DNA of 64,000 bases from Franzmannia pantelleriensis. GTDB taxonomy: Bacteria; Pseudomonadota; Gammaproteobacteria; Pseudomonadales; Halomonadaceae. The translations under genes and the position numbers were made by a program. Shown here piece by piece: positions 14,592 through 25,007 of this stretch; within the stretch, counting starts at the first letter, position 1; each line of letters starts with the position of its first letter. Where the stretch lies: assembly GCF_900102875.1 (NCBI RefSeq), contig NZ_FNGH01000004.1, positions 62,001 to 126,000 on the forward strand. Direction: 5' to 3'. The notes below the pieces were generated by a model, which had not been told where the DNA came from, ran no database searches, and saw nothing but the letters and a program-made list of their open reading frames with translations.

Positions 14592-15818
14592 TCAGCGGCC
14601 AACGTAGCGGGCCTGCCAGGCCTCCTGCAAGGCATCCATCCAGCTCGGATGAGGCTCGGCCAGTGTCTGCTCCAGTGCGTCCGGCGCCAGCATGGCGGGA
14701 TTGTCCTGGTCGAGCTCGAAGCGCGCCGCTTGGTCGTCGTCGAGGCGTGAGACATCCAGTACGGTGCGGTCGCCCCATACGGCGAGATCCTGCTTGTGGG
14801 CCTGTGCCTCGGGTGTCAGCAGGAAGTCGGCGAGCAGCATGGCGGCGGCCTTGTGCGGTGAGTTGTAGGGGATCGCCACGAAGTGCACGTTACCCAGAGT
14901 GCCGCCGTCGAGCACGTAGCTGCGGGTGCTCGGCGCCAGCTCGCCGTCGGCCACGGCGGCAGCGGGTTCGGAAGGAATGAAGGTGAACGCCAGTGCCAGC
15001 TCGCCGTCACCCATCAGGCGCAGCATATCCGGCCCGCTGGCGGGAAATTGCCGGCCGCTGCGCCACAGGTGCGGGTGCAGGTCATCCAGGTAGTCCCACA
15101 GCGGCGCGCTGACGGCCTCGAAGTCGCTCTCCTCGACCGGGGCGTAGAGCGCCTCGTCGGCGTCGCTGAGCTCGATCAGCGCCTGCTTGAGAAAGGTGCT
15201 GCCAGTGAAGTCGGGGATGCGGGGGTAGCTGAAGCGCCCCGGATTGTCCTCGGCCCAGGCCTTGATCTCGGCGACGCTGGTCGGCGGCGTGTCGAGCTCA
15301 TCGCTATCGTAGTAGAAAGTGATCTGGGCCTTGCCCCAGGGCGATTCGAAGCCGTCGGTAGGCAGCGTGAAGTCGGTGACCACTTCGGGGTTATGCTCGG
15401 GGTGCGTCAGCGCGAAGTGCGGCAGCTGCTCGGCAAAGGGGCCAAACAGCAGGTCGCTGTCGCGCATGGCGGCAAAGTTCTCGCCGTTGATCCAGACCAG
15501 GTCGACGCTGCCATCGTCGTCGTTGCCGGCCTGTCTTTCTGCCAGCACCCGCGACACCGCCTCGGCGGTATCGCCGAGCTTGACGTGGATGACCTCGACC
15601 TGGTGTTCGGCCTGCATGCGCTCGGCCACCCACTCGAGATAGCGGTTGGTGCGACCATCGCCGCCCCAGGCGTGCCAGTAGACGGTCTGGCCGCGGGCCT
15701 CTTCGACCACCGCTTGCCAGTCGCCGGGGTCAGGGGCGGCCAGGGTAGTGGGGCTGGCGAGCAGCGCGGCGAGCGGCAGGCTGGCGGCGAGAGCGTGACA
15801 TGTACGAGGCAGTGACAT
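14592..15818 (-). CDS. ynjB: ABC importer periplasmic binding protein, YnjB type
   Basis: A 408-aa periplasmic solute-binding protein. The signal peptide MSLPRTCHALAASLPLAALL ends near TTLAAP. The mature domain has VYWHAWGGDGRTNRYLEWV and a typical SBP hinge (DLVWINGENFAAMRDSDLLF). ATG 15818 overlaps the kinase stop by one base (TGATG), so the longer open frame to 16097 is not the gene. Family similarity is to E. coli YnjB and, more distantly, ThiB. The ligand is unknown. Confidence 0.85.
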   Translation of the reverse strand: MSLPRTCHALAASLPLAALLASPTTLAAPDPGDWQAVVEEARGQTVYWHAWGGDGRTNRYLEWVAERMQAEHQVEVIHVKLGDTAEAVSRVLAERQAGNDDDGSVDLVWINGENFAAMRDSDLLFGPFAEQLPHFALTHPEHNPEVVTDFTLPTDGFESPWGKAQITFYYDSDELDTPPTSVAEIKAWAEDNPGRFSYPRIPDFTGSTFLKQALIELSDADEALYAPVEESDFEAVSAPLWDYLDDLHPHLWRSGRQFPASGPDMLRLMGDGELALAFTFIPSEPAAAVADGELAPSTRSYVLDGGTLGNVHFVAIPYNSPHKAAAMLLADFLLTPEAQAHKQDLAVWGDRTVLDVSRLDDDQAARFELDQDNPAMLAPDALEQTLAEPHPSWMDALQEAWQARYVGR

Positions 15819-16930
15819 CAGCGTTGGGTTCCTTGTGACTGGCTGAGATTGACGTGGGGAGCGGTGGATAAGGGGCGCTGCGCATCGTCGCCGAAGGCGG
15901 CGGCGAGGGTGCGAAACTCCGCGACCATGGCCTCGACCACCGGTGCCGAAAGATAGTGTGCCACGCGATCCTGCACGTGGGCGTTGAGGGTGTCGCTGTT
16001 GTGCTGTTGCGACCAGTCCTGGCCGCGGGCATCGCGTAGCGGCGGCGCCCCCGAGGTCACCTGCCACTGGGCGCACCAGGTGATCGACCACAGCCACATG
16101 GCGCGGCGCAGGGGCAGGTGCCAGGCACGATGGGCGCGGCCCACAGCACCCATGGCCTCTTCCCAGGCGGCGTAGGCGGCCAGGATAGCATCGCTGTCGA
16201 GCACCGCCTGACTGTTGAGGTCCCAGGTGGTCGAGGTATAGAGAGTGGCATGGGCCAGGTCGAAGCCCGGGTAGCTGTAGCGGGCCTTTTCCAGATCGAC
16301 CATCCAGGCCTGGCCGCGGTGATCGACCAGGAAGTTGCCAGGGTGGGCATCGAAGGTGATCAGCCGCTGAGGGGGGCGGCCTGGCGAATCGAGGGCGGCG
16401 GCGAACTGGTCGAGTTCACCGCGAATGGCGCGCTCGGCTGACGCCTCGAGGCCGGCCTCGGCCAGGTAGCCTGCCTGGTCGAGTACTTCGTGATACATCG
16501 CCGACAGTGGGTCCTGGGGCGCCAGCAGTGGCTCGCGCACTGTCGCGTCGGGCAGCGGCAGGCGGTGAATAGCCGCGAGGCTGCGCATCAGTGCCGCCAG
16601 ATCGCCGGGCAGCGCAGCGTGGCGCCCCTCAATGGCCTTGACCACCAGCGCGCCGCGGGGCAGCGATGAGTCCGGCTGCAGGCGTTCGGCCAGCGGTGGG
16701 GTGACGCCGCTGGGCGCAGCGCGGGAGAAGCAGTGCGCTTCGTAGGCCAGGTGAGCGGCCGGCGCCAGCCCCATCTGGCTTTGCTTGGGGATGCGCAGCA
16801 GCCAGCCGCTGTCGCCCAGGCGTAGGTGCCAATGGGCCAGGCCGCTGTCCTCCAGCGGCAGCAGTGGCTCCTTGGCCCAGGGCGTGTTGGCCAGGGCACC
16901 ATGCACGCTGTCGAGGCAGATCATGGACAT
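15818..16930 (-). CDS. APH/choline-kinase-fold phosphotransferase
   Basis: A 370-aa protein of the aminoglycoside phosphotransferase superfamily. The catalytic loop is ITFDAHPGNFLVDH and the metal-binding motif is WMVDLEKARYSYPGFDLAHA. The usual catalytic HGD is altered to FDAH, which is worth noting, although the PGN that follows is intact. ATG 16930 lies inside the DUF3047 gene (10 bp overlap) with GAGG seven bases upstream. Being translationally coupled to an importer, it probably phosphorylates the imported small molecule; thiamine or choline-like alcohols would fit the fold. Drug resistance is less likely. Confidence 0.75.
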   Translation of the reverse strand: MSMICLDSVHGALANTPWAKEPLLPLEDSGLAHWHLRLGDSGWLLRIPKQSQMGLAPAAHLAYEAHCFSRAAPSGVTPPLAERLQPDSSLPRGALVVKAIEGRHAALPGDLAALMRSLAAIHRLPLPDATVREPLLAPQDPLSAMYHEVLDQAGYLAEAGLEASAERAIRGELDQFAAALDSPGRPPQRLITFDAHPGNFLVDHRGQAWMVDLEKARYSYPGFDLAHATLYTSTTWDLNSQAVLDSDAILAAYAAWEEAMGAVGRAHRAWHLPLRRAMWLWSITWCAQWQVTSGAPPLRDARGQDWSQQHNSDTLNAHVQDRVAHYLSAPVVEAMVAEFRTLAAAFGDDAQRPLSTAPHVNLSQSQGTQR

Positions 16931-17598
16931 GTCGGCGCCTCGTCGCTGGAGGAGAGGCCGAGATGGGTAAACCAGGCGGTACCGTCGACCCCGGCGTTAT
17001 CGCCGTCGACCATCAGCGCCAGACCGTCGATGCTGTCGACGCGGTCGCCGAATAGCGTTTCGAAATCCCCCCGCACGTCGCGCACCTCGGCGACCCACTC
17101 GCCGACACGCGCCTCGCCGCCCTGCAGGGCAAGTAACTGGGCGCGGGAGGTAAAAGCGTTGGGCCAACTGCTGCCGGCCGCCTGGGTCGACGACCACACA
17201 TAGTTGACCGACTGCACCTGCCACGGCAGTAGGCCGGTCTTGCGCGCCACATAGACCCGCGCGGGATAGTCGTCGCCGGCCTTGGTGGTTTCGTCCAGCC
17301 CCGGGTAGATGCCGTCGACCCGCCAGCACCAGTGCAGGTAAGGGGTCTCGTCGAGGTCGAATTCGCCTTCCAGGTACTTGGCCGACGCCTGCTGGCGCGC
17401 GCGGGCCTGGAGCACCTCGTGGCCATCCTTGTCGACCAGCCGATACTCGGTCTCGCCTTCGAAGGAGCGTGTCGGCCAGTCGATGATGTCGGCCGCCTCG
17501 AAGCGGGGCTCCTGATGCGAGGTGGCGGCGCTGGCCAGCACTTGCCAGCTGACGGCGAGAACCAGAATCGTGCCTGAGAGCGGCAATGCCGGGTGCAT
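16921..17598 (-). CDS. Exported DUF3047 protein
   Basis: A 225-aa DUF3047 protein with an N-terminal signal peptide (LPLSGTILVLAVSWQVLASA). Core features are LHWCWRVDGIYPG, DDYPARVYVARKTG and the terminal GLALMVDGDNAGVDGTAWF, which looks like a concanavalin-like sugar-binding sandwich edge. AAGGAT seven bases before ATG 17598 decides the start over a longer frame. First gene of the operon with the kinase and YnjBCD. The role of DUF3047 is not known. Confidence 0.82.
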   Translation of the reverse strand: MHPALPLSGTILVLAVSWQVLASAATSHQEPRFEAADIIDWPTRSFEGETEYRLVDKDGHEVLQARARQQASAKYLEGEFDLDETPYLHWCWRVDGIYPGLDETTKAGDDYPARVYVARKTGLLPWQVQSVNYVWSSTQAAGSSWPNAFTSRAQLLALQGGEARVGEWVAEVRDVRGDFETLFGDRVDSIDGLALMVDGDNAGVDGTAWFTHLGLSSSDEAPTCP

Positions 17599-17836
17599 AC
17601 GAGATCCTTGTAATAGCAATGACTCAGGCTCAGTCGCAGCTAGCGACCTAGCCTTACAGCCTATCTTGACCCTGGTGCAGCCCTTGGGTGCCATGCTCGA
17701 CTTTCAACGCTGGGCGGTAGCGATCATGCTGGCATGGAGTGTCGTCGTAGACTCGGTGAATGGCTAGCCGAAGTCGAGTGAACGAACTGGTGTCCTCGGC
17801 ATCACATCTGTAACGGTAACGTGAGGCACAGGGATC

Positions 17837-19303
17837 ATGTTGACGAGCGAGCCCCTTTCCCGCCGTCGTTGGCTGCTGTGGGTCAGTCTGTTGAGCCTGC
17901 TGGTCGGCGCGCTGCTGGCCTGGCACTCTCAGGCCCAGGAGTCGCAGCGCACGGCGCTGGTGATGACCATTGACGGCGCCATCGGCCCCGCCACCAGCGA
18001 CTATTTCCAGCGCGGGCTGCGTCAGGCTAGCGAGGAGGGCGCCGAGCTGGTGGTGGTGCAGCTTGATACGCCTGGCGGGCTCGATGCGTCCATGCGTGAC
18101 ATGATCCGTGCCATGCTCACCGCCGACGTGCCGGTGGCGATGTACGTCTCGCCCAGCGGTGCCCGCGCGGCGAGTGCCGGTACCTACCTCACCTATGCCA
18201 GTCACGTGGCGGCCATGGCGCCCGCGACGCATCTCGGCTCGGCGACGCCGGTACAGATGGGAGGAGGCGGACTGCCTGGTATCGGTGGCGATGATGCCGA
18301 TGACGATGTCAACGGCAGCCAGGACGATGAGGCGGCCAATGGCAATGATGATGCGGCCGACGGTAACGGTGAGGCAGCCGAGGAACCTGGACCACGTCGC
18401 GGTGAAACGGCCATGGAACGTAAGGTTCTCGAGGATGCGGTGTCCTATATCCGCGGCCTCGCCGAGCGCCACGGCCGCAATGCGGACTGGGCCGAGGAGG
18501 CGGTTCGCGAGGCGGTCAATCTCACAGCGCCTGAAGCGCTGGAGTTGAACGTCATTGATGTGGTGGCCAGTGACATCGACGACCTGCTGGCGCAGATCGA
18601 CGGCCGCGAGGTAGTGATGGAGCGCGGCGAGCGCACCCTGGAGACCGCCAACCTGGCCATCGAACGCTTTGATCCCGACTGGCGAACTCAACTGCTGTCG
18701 GTGATCACCAACCCCAACGTTGCCTACTTCCTGATGATCATCGGCTTCTACGGGCTGATCTTCGAGCTCTCCAGCCCCGGCAGCCTTGTCCCGGGCACCA
18801 TCGGCATCATCTCGCTGCTGCTGGCGCTGTTTGCCTTTCAGGTGTTGCCCATCAACTACGCCGGTCTGGCCTTGATTCTTGCCGGCCTGGCGCTGATCGT
18901 GGGAGAGGCGCTGATGCCGAGCTTCGGGGTGCTCGGCATTGGCGGAATCGTGGCTTTCGTAATCGGCTCGGTGATTCTGATGGACGCAGACAACCTGCAG
19001 GTATCCCTGCCACTGATCGGCGGTGTAGCGCTGGTCGCCGCCGTCTTCATGCTGTGGACGATGACCCGCTTCATGGGGCTGCGTAAGACCCGGGTACGCA
19101 CCGGTCAGGAGGAACTGATCGGTGCACGCGCCGTGGCGCTGGAGGATTTCGAAGGAGCGGGGCGCGTCAGGCTGCACGGCGAGTCCTGGAAGGCTTATAG
19201 CCCCACGCCGGTGAGTCAGGGTCAGACACTGACGGTCACGGCACTCGACGGCTTGACCGTCGAGGTGGCCCCTAAGGATGAGAGCGTCGCCGATTCGCCC
19301 TGA
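17837..19303 (+). CDS. NfeD-type membrane serine protease
   Basis: A 488-aa NfeD1b-type protein. A signal/anchor segment lies at 11-33, followed by a ClpP-class protease domain with catalytic Ser113 in [10 protein letters not shown] and presumed Lys196 in MERKVLED, then membrane helices (about 290-410) and a C-terminal OB-fold NfeD domain starting near [14 protein letters not shown]. Residues ~150-185 are an insert almost entirely of D, E, N, G and A between the two catalytic residues, likely a surface loop adapted to high salt. The slipin gene follows after 38 bp; in known systems the protease cleaves the C-terminal region of its partner stomatin. Confidence 0.9.
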   Translation: MLTSEPLSRRRWLLWVSLLSLLVGALLAWHSQAQESQRTALVMTIDGAIGPATSDYFQRGLRQASEEGAELVVVQLDTPGGLDASMRDMIRAMLTADVPVAMYVSPSGARAASAGTYLTYASHVAAMAPATHLGSATPVQMGGGGLPGIGGDDADDDVNGSQDDEAANGNDDAADGNGEAAEEPGPRRGETAMERKVLEDAVSYIRGLAERHGRNADWAEEAVREAVNLTAPEALELNVIDVVASDIDDLLAQIDGREVVMERGERTLETANLAIERFDPDWRTQLLSVITNPNVAYFLMIIGFYGLIFELSSPGSLVPGTIGIISLLLALFAFQVLPINYAGLALILAGLALIVGEALMPSFGVLGIGGIVAFVIGSVILMDADNLQVSLPLIGGVALVAAVFMLWTMTRFMGLRKTRVRTGQEELIGARAVALEDFEGAGRVRLHGESWKAYSPTPVSQGQTLTVTALDGLTVEVAPKDESVADSP

Positions 19304-19341
19304 TTGTTCGCTACCATCAACGCATGCAAGGAGAGACAGCC

Positions 19342-20133
19342 ATGATGATTTCCTATCTCGTACCGCTGGTATTGGTGGTGATGATACTGGCGGCATCCAT
19401 TCGTATCCTGCCAGAGTACAAACGTGGCGTGGTGTTCTTCCTCGGCCGCTTTCAATCGGTGAAGGGGCCGGGCCTGATCATCATCATCCCCGGCATCCAA
19501 AAGATGCAGGTAGTCGATCTGCGCGTGATCACCATGGACGTGCCGGAGCAGGACGTGATCTCCCAGGACAACGTCACCGTCAAGGTCAATGCGGTGCTCT
19601 ACTTCCGGGTCGTCGACCCCGAGAGGGCGATCATCCAGGTCGAGAACTTTACCGTGGCTACCAGCCAGCTGGCCCAGACCACGCTGCGTTCGGTGCTCGG
19701 TAAGCACGACCTCGACGAGATGCTCTCCGAGCGCGACAAGCTCAACGACGATATCCAGGAGATCATCGATGCCCAGACCGAGGCCTGGGGCATCAAGGTC
19801 GCCAACGTCGAGATCAAGCACGTCGACCTCGATGAAAGCATGATTCGCGCCATCGCCCGTCAGGCCGAGGCCGAGCGCGAACGTCGCGCCAAGGTGATCC
19901 ACGCCGAGGGCGAGCTGCAGGCCTCGCGCAAGCTGGTCGAGGCCGCCAACGTCATGGCCGAGAACTCCGCTGCGCTGCAGCTGCGCTACCTGCAGACCAT
20001 GAACGACATGAGCAACAAGAACGCCTCGACCATCGTCTTCCCGCTGCCCATGGATATCATGGAGGCCTTCAAGCAGATGAGCGGCTCGGCGACCGCGCCG
20101 ACGCCCCCCAAGGCCGCCGATCCCGAGGGCTGA
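19342..20133 (+). CDS. Slipin (SPFH/stomatin-like protein)
   Basis: A 263-aa stomatin homologue: one N-terminal membrane helix ([18 protein letters not shown]), the SPFH domain beginning [13 protein letters not shown], and a coiled coil rich in charged residues ([20 protein letters not shown]). AAGGAG before ATG 19342 favours it over ATG 19324. It forms membrane microdomain scaffolds and is the standard operon partner of NfeD proteases, as seen here. Confidence 0.92.
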   Translation: MMISYLVPLVLVVMILAASIRILPEYKRGVVFFLGRFQSVKGPGLIIIIPGIQKMQVVDLRVITMDVPEQDVISQDNVTVKVNAVLYFRVVDPERAIIQVENFTVATSQLAQTTLRSVLGKHDLDEMLSERDKLNDDIQEIIDAQTEAWGIKVANVEIKHVDLDESMIRAIARQAEAERERRAKVIHAEGELQASRKLVEAANVMAENSAALQLRYLQTMNDMSNKNASTIVFPLPMDIMEAFKQMSGSATAPTPPKAADPEG

Positions 20134-20696
20134 TTCACGCCTGATAGGCCTGCCGTCAGCCTGGTAAGGTGATCGCAGTTTCCTCTAAGCGAAGGGCGCC
20201 GGGGACAGGTCGAAGAGGAGGTTTGCGCCATGGATGGCGCAAGGTAGCGCCCAGGGATGGGTTCACAGCGCCTCCTCGCAGGCCTGTCGACGGTCAGTTC
20301 CGAGCGGTGCTGCCTAAATCTGCGATAGCCCTGTCTTCCCCGCCCCTTAGATGCAATACAGCGTGAGCTCTGGTAGAATCCGCGGCTCGCATGGGGTCAG
20401 CGCTACGACCAAGGTCTACTATCTTGAGATCAGCAGCGCGACCCGTCACCCGATTCGAGTAACGGACCCTCAACCGTGACGACCCGCAGCACCCTCCAGG
20501 CCGGCGCCACGCCGCCCTAGCGCACTACCTCTCCTCGGCGCTGCATCGCTCATCGCCAGGCACTTCCGTGCCTGGACAGCCCCCTGTTCGCCATACGGCC
20601 GACATCCCCGACTGATCGCAGTGCTGCACGAACCCGTGACGATAGCACCCTGGCGCCCTACGGGCATGGCCATCACAACATCGACTGGACCGCAGA
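20134..20696. other. 563-bp gene-free stretch upstream of sulP
   Basis: No credible gene. It holds the structured repeat at 20204-20288, a TAGAAT sequence at about 20374 that could serve as a -10 box, and a long GC-rich leader. The leader contains a perfect hairpin, 20556-20563 with 20568-20575 and a TTCC loop. The sulP ATG has no visible Shine-Dalgarno sequence, so the leader may control translation. No known riboswitch could be recognised by eye. Confidence 0.5.
20204..20288. repeat. Structured palindromic repeat element
   Basis: Outer arms GACAGGTCGAAGAGGAGG (20204-20221) and its imperfect complement (20271-20288) enclose a perfect inner hairpin, TTGCGCCAT/ATGGCGCAA (20223-20231 with 20234-20242), and the unpaired GCGCCCAGGGATGGGTTCAC. 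I recall sequences of this type as common dispersed intergenic repeats in Halomonas and Pseudomonas relatives; copy number cannot be judged here. Confidence 0.6.
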
Positions 20697-22187
<1,491 letters not shown>

Positions 22188-22200
22188 GGAGCGAAGTACG

Positions 22201-23055
22201 ATGACAGATCAGGTAATGGCCGCCATCGACGGCTCGCAGTTCTCCGAAGGCGTATGCGACTACGCCGCCTGGGCCAGCCAGGCGCTGGCGGCGCCGCTGA
22301 CCTTCCTGCACGTGGTGGACAACCACCCGCAGGTCGCTGAGGCGGACCTCTCCGGTAATATCGGCCTGGGCTCGCGAGAGCACCTGCTGGAGGAGCTGGC
22401 GAGTCTCGACGAGCAGCGCGCCAAGCTGGCCCAGGAGCAGGGCCGGGTAATGTTGGCCGCGGCCAAGACCCGGGCGGCGGAGGCTGGCGTCAGCGAACCG
22501 GGCAGCCGCCAGCGCAACGGCACTCTGGTCGAGACCCTCAGCGAGTTGGAGAACGACATCCGCTTGCTGGTGATCGGCAAACGCGGCGAGACCGCGCACC
22601 AGGCGGTGGATCACCTGGGCTCGAACCTCGAGCGGGTCGTCCGCACCCTGCACCGACCGATCCTGATGGTGCCGGATAGCTTTGAGACACCCAGTAAGGT
22701 GTTGATCGCCTTTGACGGCAGCAAGACAACCCGCAAGGGCATCGAGATGATCGCCAAGAGCCCGCTGTTCGAGGGCATCCCGGTACACGTGGTGATCGTT
22801 GGCGCCGAGACCGGTGACAACCGCTCGCAGCTGGAGTGGGCGCTGAAGACCCTGCGCGAGGCCGGCCACGAAGCCGAGGGCGCGATACGCGCGGGCGAGG
22901 TCGAGGAGACCCTGCGTAACTACAAGGAAGAGCAGGGGATCGACCTGCTGGTGATGGGCGCCTACGGCCACTCGCGGATTCGTCACCTGCTGGTGGGTAG
23001 CACCACCACCGCAATGCTACGCCGTGCCAGCGTGCCGGTGCTGCTGCTGCGTTGA
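22201..23055 (+). CDS. Universal stress protein, tandem domain
   Basis: A 284-aa protein with two UspA domains: the first from MAAIDGSQFSEGVCDYA, the second from KVLIAFDGSKTTRKGIEMIA, ending in the ATP-binding GAYGHSRIRHLLVGSTT. GAGGAG lies before ATG 22201. In an operon with sulP, which it probably modulates through nucleotide sensing; that link is an inference from gene order. Confidence 0.9.
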   Translation: MTDQVMAAIDGSQFSEGVCDYAAWASQALAAPLTFLHVVDNHPQVAEADLSGNIGLGSREHLLEELASLDEQRAKLAQEQGRVMLAAAKTRAAEAGVSEPGSRQRNGTLVETLSELENDIRLLVIGKRGETAHQAVDHLGSNLERVVRTLHRPILMVPDSFETPSKVLIAFDGSKTTRKGIEMIAKSPLFEGIPVHVVIVGAETGDNRSQLEWALKTLREAGHEAEGAIRAGEVEETLRNYKEEQGIDLLVMGAYGHSRIRHLLVGSTTTAMLRRASVPVLLLR

Positions 23056-23105
23056 TTTCCCCCGGCACCGATGATGTTAATTTGAGAACGCAAGGAGAAA
23101 CCTGC

Positions 23106-23471
23106 ATGTCGATTACCCGACACGATACCAAGGCGCGCATGAGCCGCGCGGTCATCCACAACGGCGTGGCCTGGCTGTGTGGCCAGGTGGCAGGACCCGA
23201 GGCGCGCCACGGCGATATCACTGTCCAGACCGAGAGCATGCTGGCGCGGGTCGATGCGCTGCTTGCCGAGATCGGCTCCGACCGTGAGCACCTGCTGTCG
23301 GCGACGATCTACCTCAAGGATGGTCAGGATGTGGCAGCGATGAATGCGGTCTGGGATGCCTGGGTGCCCGAGGGGCACGCGCCGGCGCGCACCTGTGTCT
23401 GTGCGCCACTGCCCGCCGATGAACTCAAGGTAGAGATAACCGTGACGGCGCTGGTGCCCGGCGCGGCCTAA
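23106..23471 (+). CDS. RidA/YjgF/YER057c/UK114 family protein
   Basis: A 121-aa single-domain RidA-family protein, of the YoaB-like branch: SRAVIHNGVAWLCGQVA, then IYLKDGQDVAAMNAVWDAWV and ARTCVCAPLPADELKVEITV. The arginine of PARTCV corresponds to the substrate-binding arginine of RidA enamine/imine deaminases. AAGGAG nine bases before ATG 23106 sets the start. It meets the convergent gene with a 4-bp overlap. Confidence 0.88.
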   Translation: MSITRHDTKARMSRAVIHNGVAWLCGQVAGPEARHGDITVQTESMLARVDALLAEIGSDREHLLSATIYLKDGQDVAAMNAVWDAWVPEGHAPARTCVCAPLPADELKVEITVTALVPGAA

Positions 23472-24100
23472 TCAGCGGGCTCATCACTGGAGGTGGTCGG
23501 GCGCCGTGGTTGGTGGCGGAGAAATACGGCCATGCGTTCCGCATCGCACTCGCCCACTTGGCACAGCTGCTCGGCGATCTCGGCGTACTGGCGCAGCACC
23601 GGGTCGATCAGGCCCAGACGGGCGCTGTCGCCGCTGGCCTGTTCGGCTTCACCGGCCAGCCATTCAAACAGCCGCCCCAGGCGTGAAATATTGGGGTCGC
23701 CGCGACCAGTGTTGCCGCGCATCGCATCGACGGCCAGGCAGCGCAGCACGCTGCGCTTGTTGGGGTCGAGGCTCTCCTTGTCGAGTAGCGCCTCGGCCTG
23801 ATGCACGAAGCGCTCCATCAGCTGGGCGGCCTCGGCAGCGCGCAGCTGGCGACTCTGGGTCTCGAGGCTCTGGGTGAGTGCCGTCTGCTGGGCACGCAAG
23901 CCGCCGACCAGGCTCGCCACCAGCGCCAGCAAGCAGATCAGTCCCGCTACCGCCAGACCGTACACGGCCAGTGCCACCAACTCGTGAGGGCCCAGCGGCA
24001 GGCGCAGCTCGCTGAGCGACAGGCCCAGGCCGGCTAGCCCCAACGCCACCACGATGATCAGTGCTAGCGTCGTCGCGCCCGGCGAAGTCTTGACGTTCAT
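23468..24100 (-). CDS. Hypothetical membrane-anchored protein
   Basis: A 210-aa protein I do not recognise. Two N-terminal membrane helices (LALIIVVALGLAGLGLSL and LVALAVYGLAVAGLICLLAL) are followed by a helical cytoplasmic part (QQTALTQSLETQSRQLRAAE) resembling a short coiled coil. GGGAG before ATG 24100 defines the start; the frame extends upstream without a site. It lies 85 bp from the LolA-like gene on the same strand. Confidence 0.65.
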   Translation of the reverse strand: MNVKTSPGATTLALIIVVALGLAGLGLSLSELRLPLGPHELVALAVYGLAVAGLICLLALVASLVGGLRAQQTALTQSLETQSRQLRAAEAAQLMERFVHQAEALLDKESLDPNKRSVLRCLAVDAMRGNTGRGDPNISRLGRLFEWLAGEAEQASGDSARLGLIDPVLRQYAEIAEQLCQVGECDAERMAVFLRHQPRRPTTSSDEPAD

Positions 24101-24185
24101 CCGTGTGCTCCCGTCGACGCCTGGCGTGCATCGCCAAGCGTTTTCTGACAGTGGTATCGGCCTGCCGGGGGCAAACTTGAGGCGG

Positions 24186-24929
24186 TCAGTCCTCCTCGCC
24201 AATCTCCTCGGGAGCGACTTCCTCGGCCATGACCTCGCCATCGTCCTGGTCGTCGTCATCCTCGTCTTGCGGCGCGGCCTCGACGTCCAGCCAGTGGCCA
24301 AGGAAGCTGCTCAGCGATGCGTCGATCATGGGACTGATCTCGGAGAACGCGATCTGCAGTTCGTCGCCGTTGGCGTCGTGTATCTCCAGCCGCTGCCAGC
24401 CGCTGGCATCGCCGCTCAGCAGCAGCTCACCGAGCGTCTGTTCCAGGGGGGGCGCGCGCGGGCTGAAGCGGGCCTCCCAGTTGTCGGCTTCGCCGGCCAG
24501 GGCAATGGCGTAGTCCTCCTCGAGTGGCCCCCAGTTGCCGCCCAGCAGGTCGACCAGATGGCGGCCGAACTCGGCTCGCCCGGGCAGCAGCTCGTCGAGG
24601 AGTTCTCGGTCCGGCAGGCCCTCCTCCTGAACTTCGTCGAGGGGGCCGGGCAGGCGTTTCGGGAAGGCCAGGGTGGCCTCGCGCGGCGAGGCAAAGCGCC
24701 ACACCAGCAGGCGCTCGCGCTGATAGAGGAACTGGCCGTCGCTATGCAGACGCGACTGTTGGTCCTCGAGCCAGTGGCGCTGTTCGAAGCTGCCCTGCAG
24801 TTGAGCGGGAGCGGCTAACTGGCGCTGCAGTTCCTCGCGCTCAAGGGCCTGGGCGTTGGAACACAGCAGGGCGCTGCCTGCCAGGACAGCCAGCAACTGG
24901 CGAACGGGAGGCGATGACTCGGAGGGCAT
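24186..24929 (-). CDS. LolA-like periplasmic lipoprotein-carrier-related protein
   Basis: A 247-aa exported protein. The signal peptide ends near SNAQALE, and the domain has LQGSFEQRHWLEDQQSRLHS and GQFLYQRERLLVWRFASP, the pattern of the LolA outer-membrane carrier fold found in accessory LolA-like proteins. The C-terminal ~25 residues are mostly Asp and Glu. Housekeeping LolA lacks such a tail, so this is probably a paralogue linked to a specialised lipid or lipoprotein route. Confidence 0.72.
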   Translation of the reverse strand: MPSESSPPVRQLLAVLAGSALLCSNAQALEREELQRQLAAPAQLQGSFEQRHWLEDQQSRLHSDGQFLYQRERLLVWRFASPREATLAFPKRLPGPLDEVQEEGLPDRELLDELLPGRAEFGRHLVDLLGGNWGPLEEDYAIALAGEADNWEARFSPRAPPLEQTLGELLLSGDASGWQRLEIHDANGDELQIAFSEISPMIDASLSSFLGHWLDVEAAPQDEDDDDQDDGEVMAEEVAPEEIGEED

Positions 24930-25007
24930 TTGGACTCCGTCGTAGAAACGGGATGCGTGAGCAGAGACCCATGATGCGCCAATCGGTTCCCGGCGAAAAC
25001 CTCTCTG

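Noticed and set aside
12886-14778. Long upstream extension of the ABC ATPase frame
   Set aside because: It lies opposite no gap but across the permease gene in another frame; the permease has a clear family fit and the ATPase starts at 12885 with ATGA overlap.
17654-19396. A 580-codon open frame antisense to nfeD
   Set aside because: Shadow of the NfeD gene; no domain, no ribosome site.
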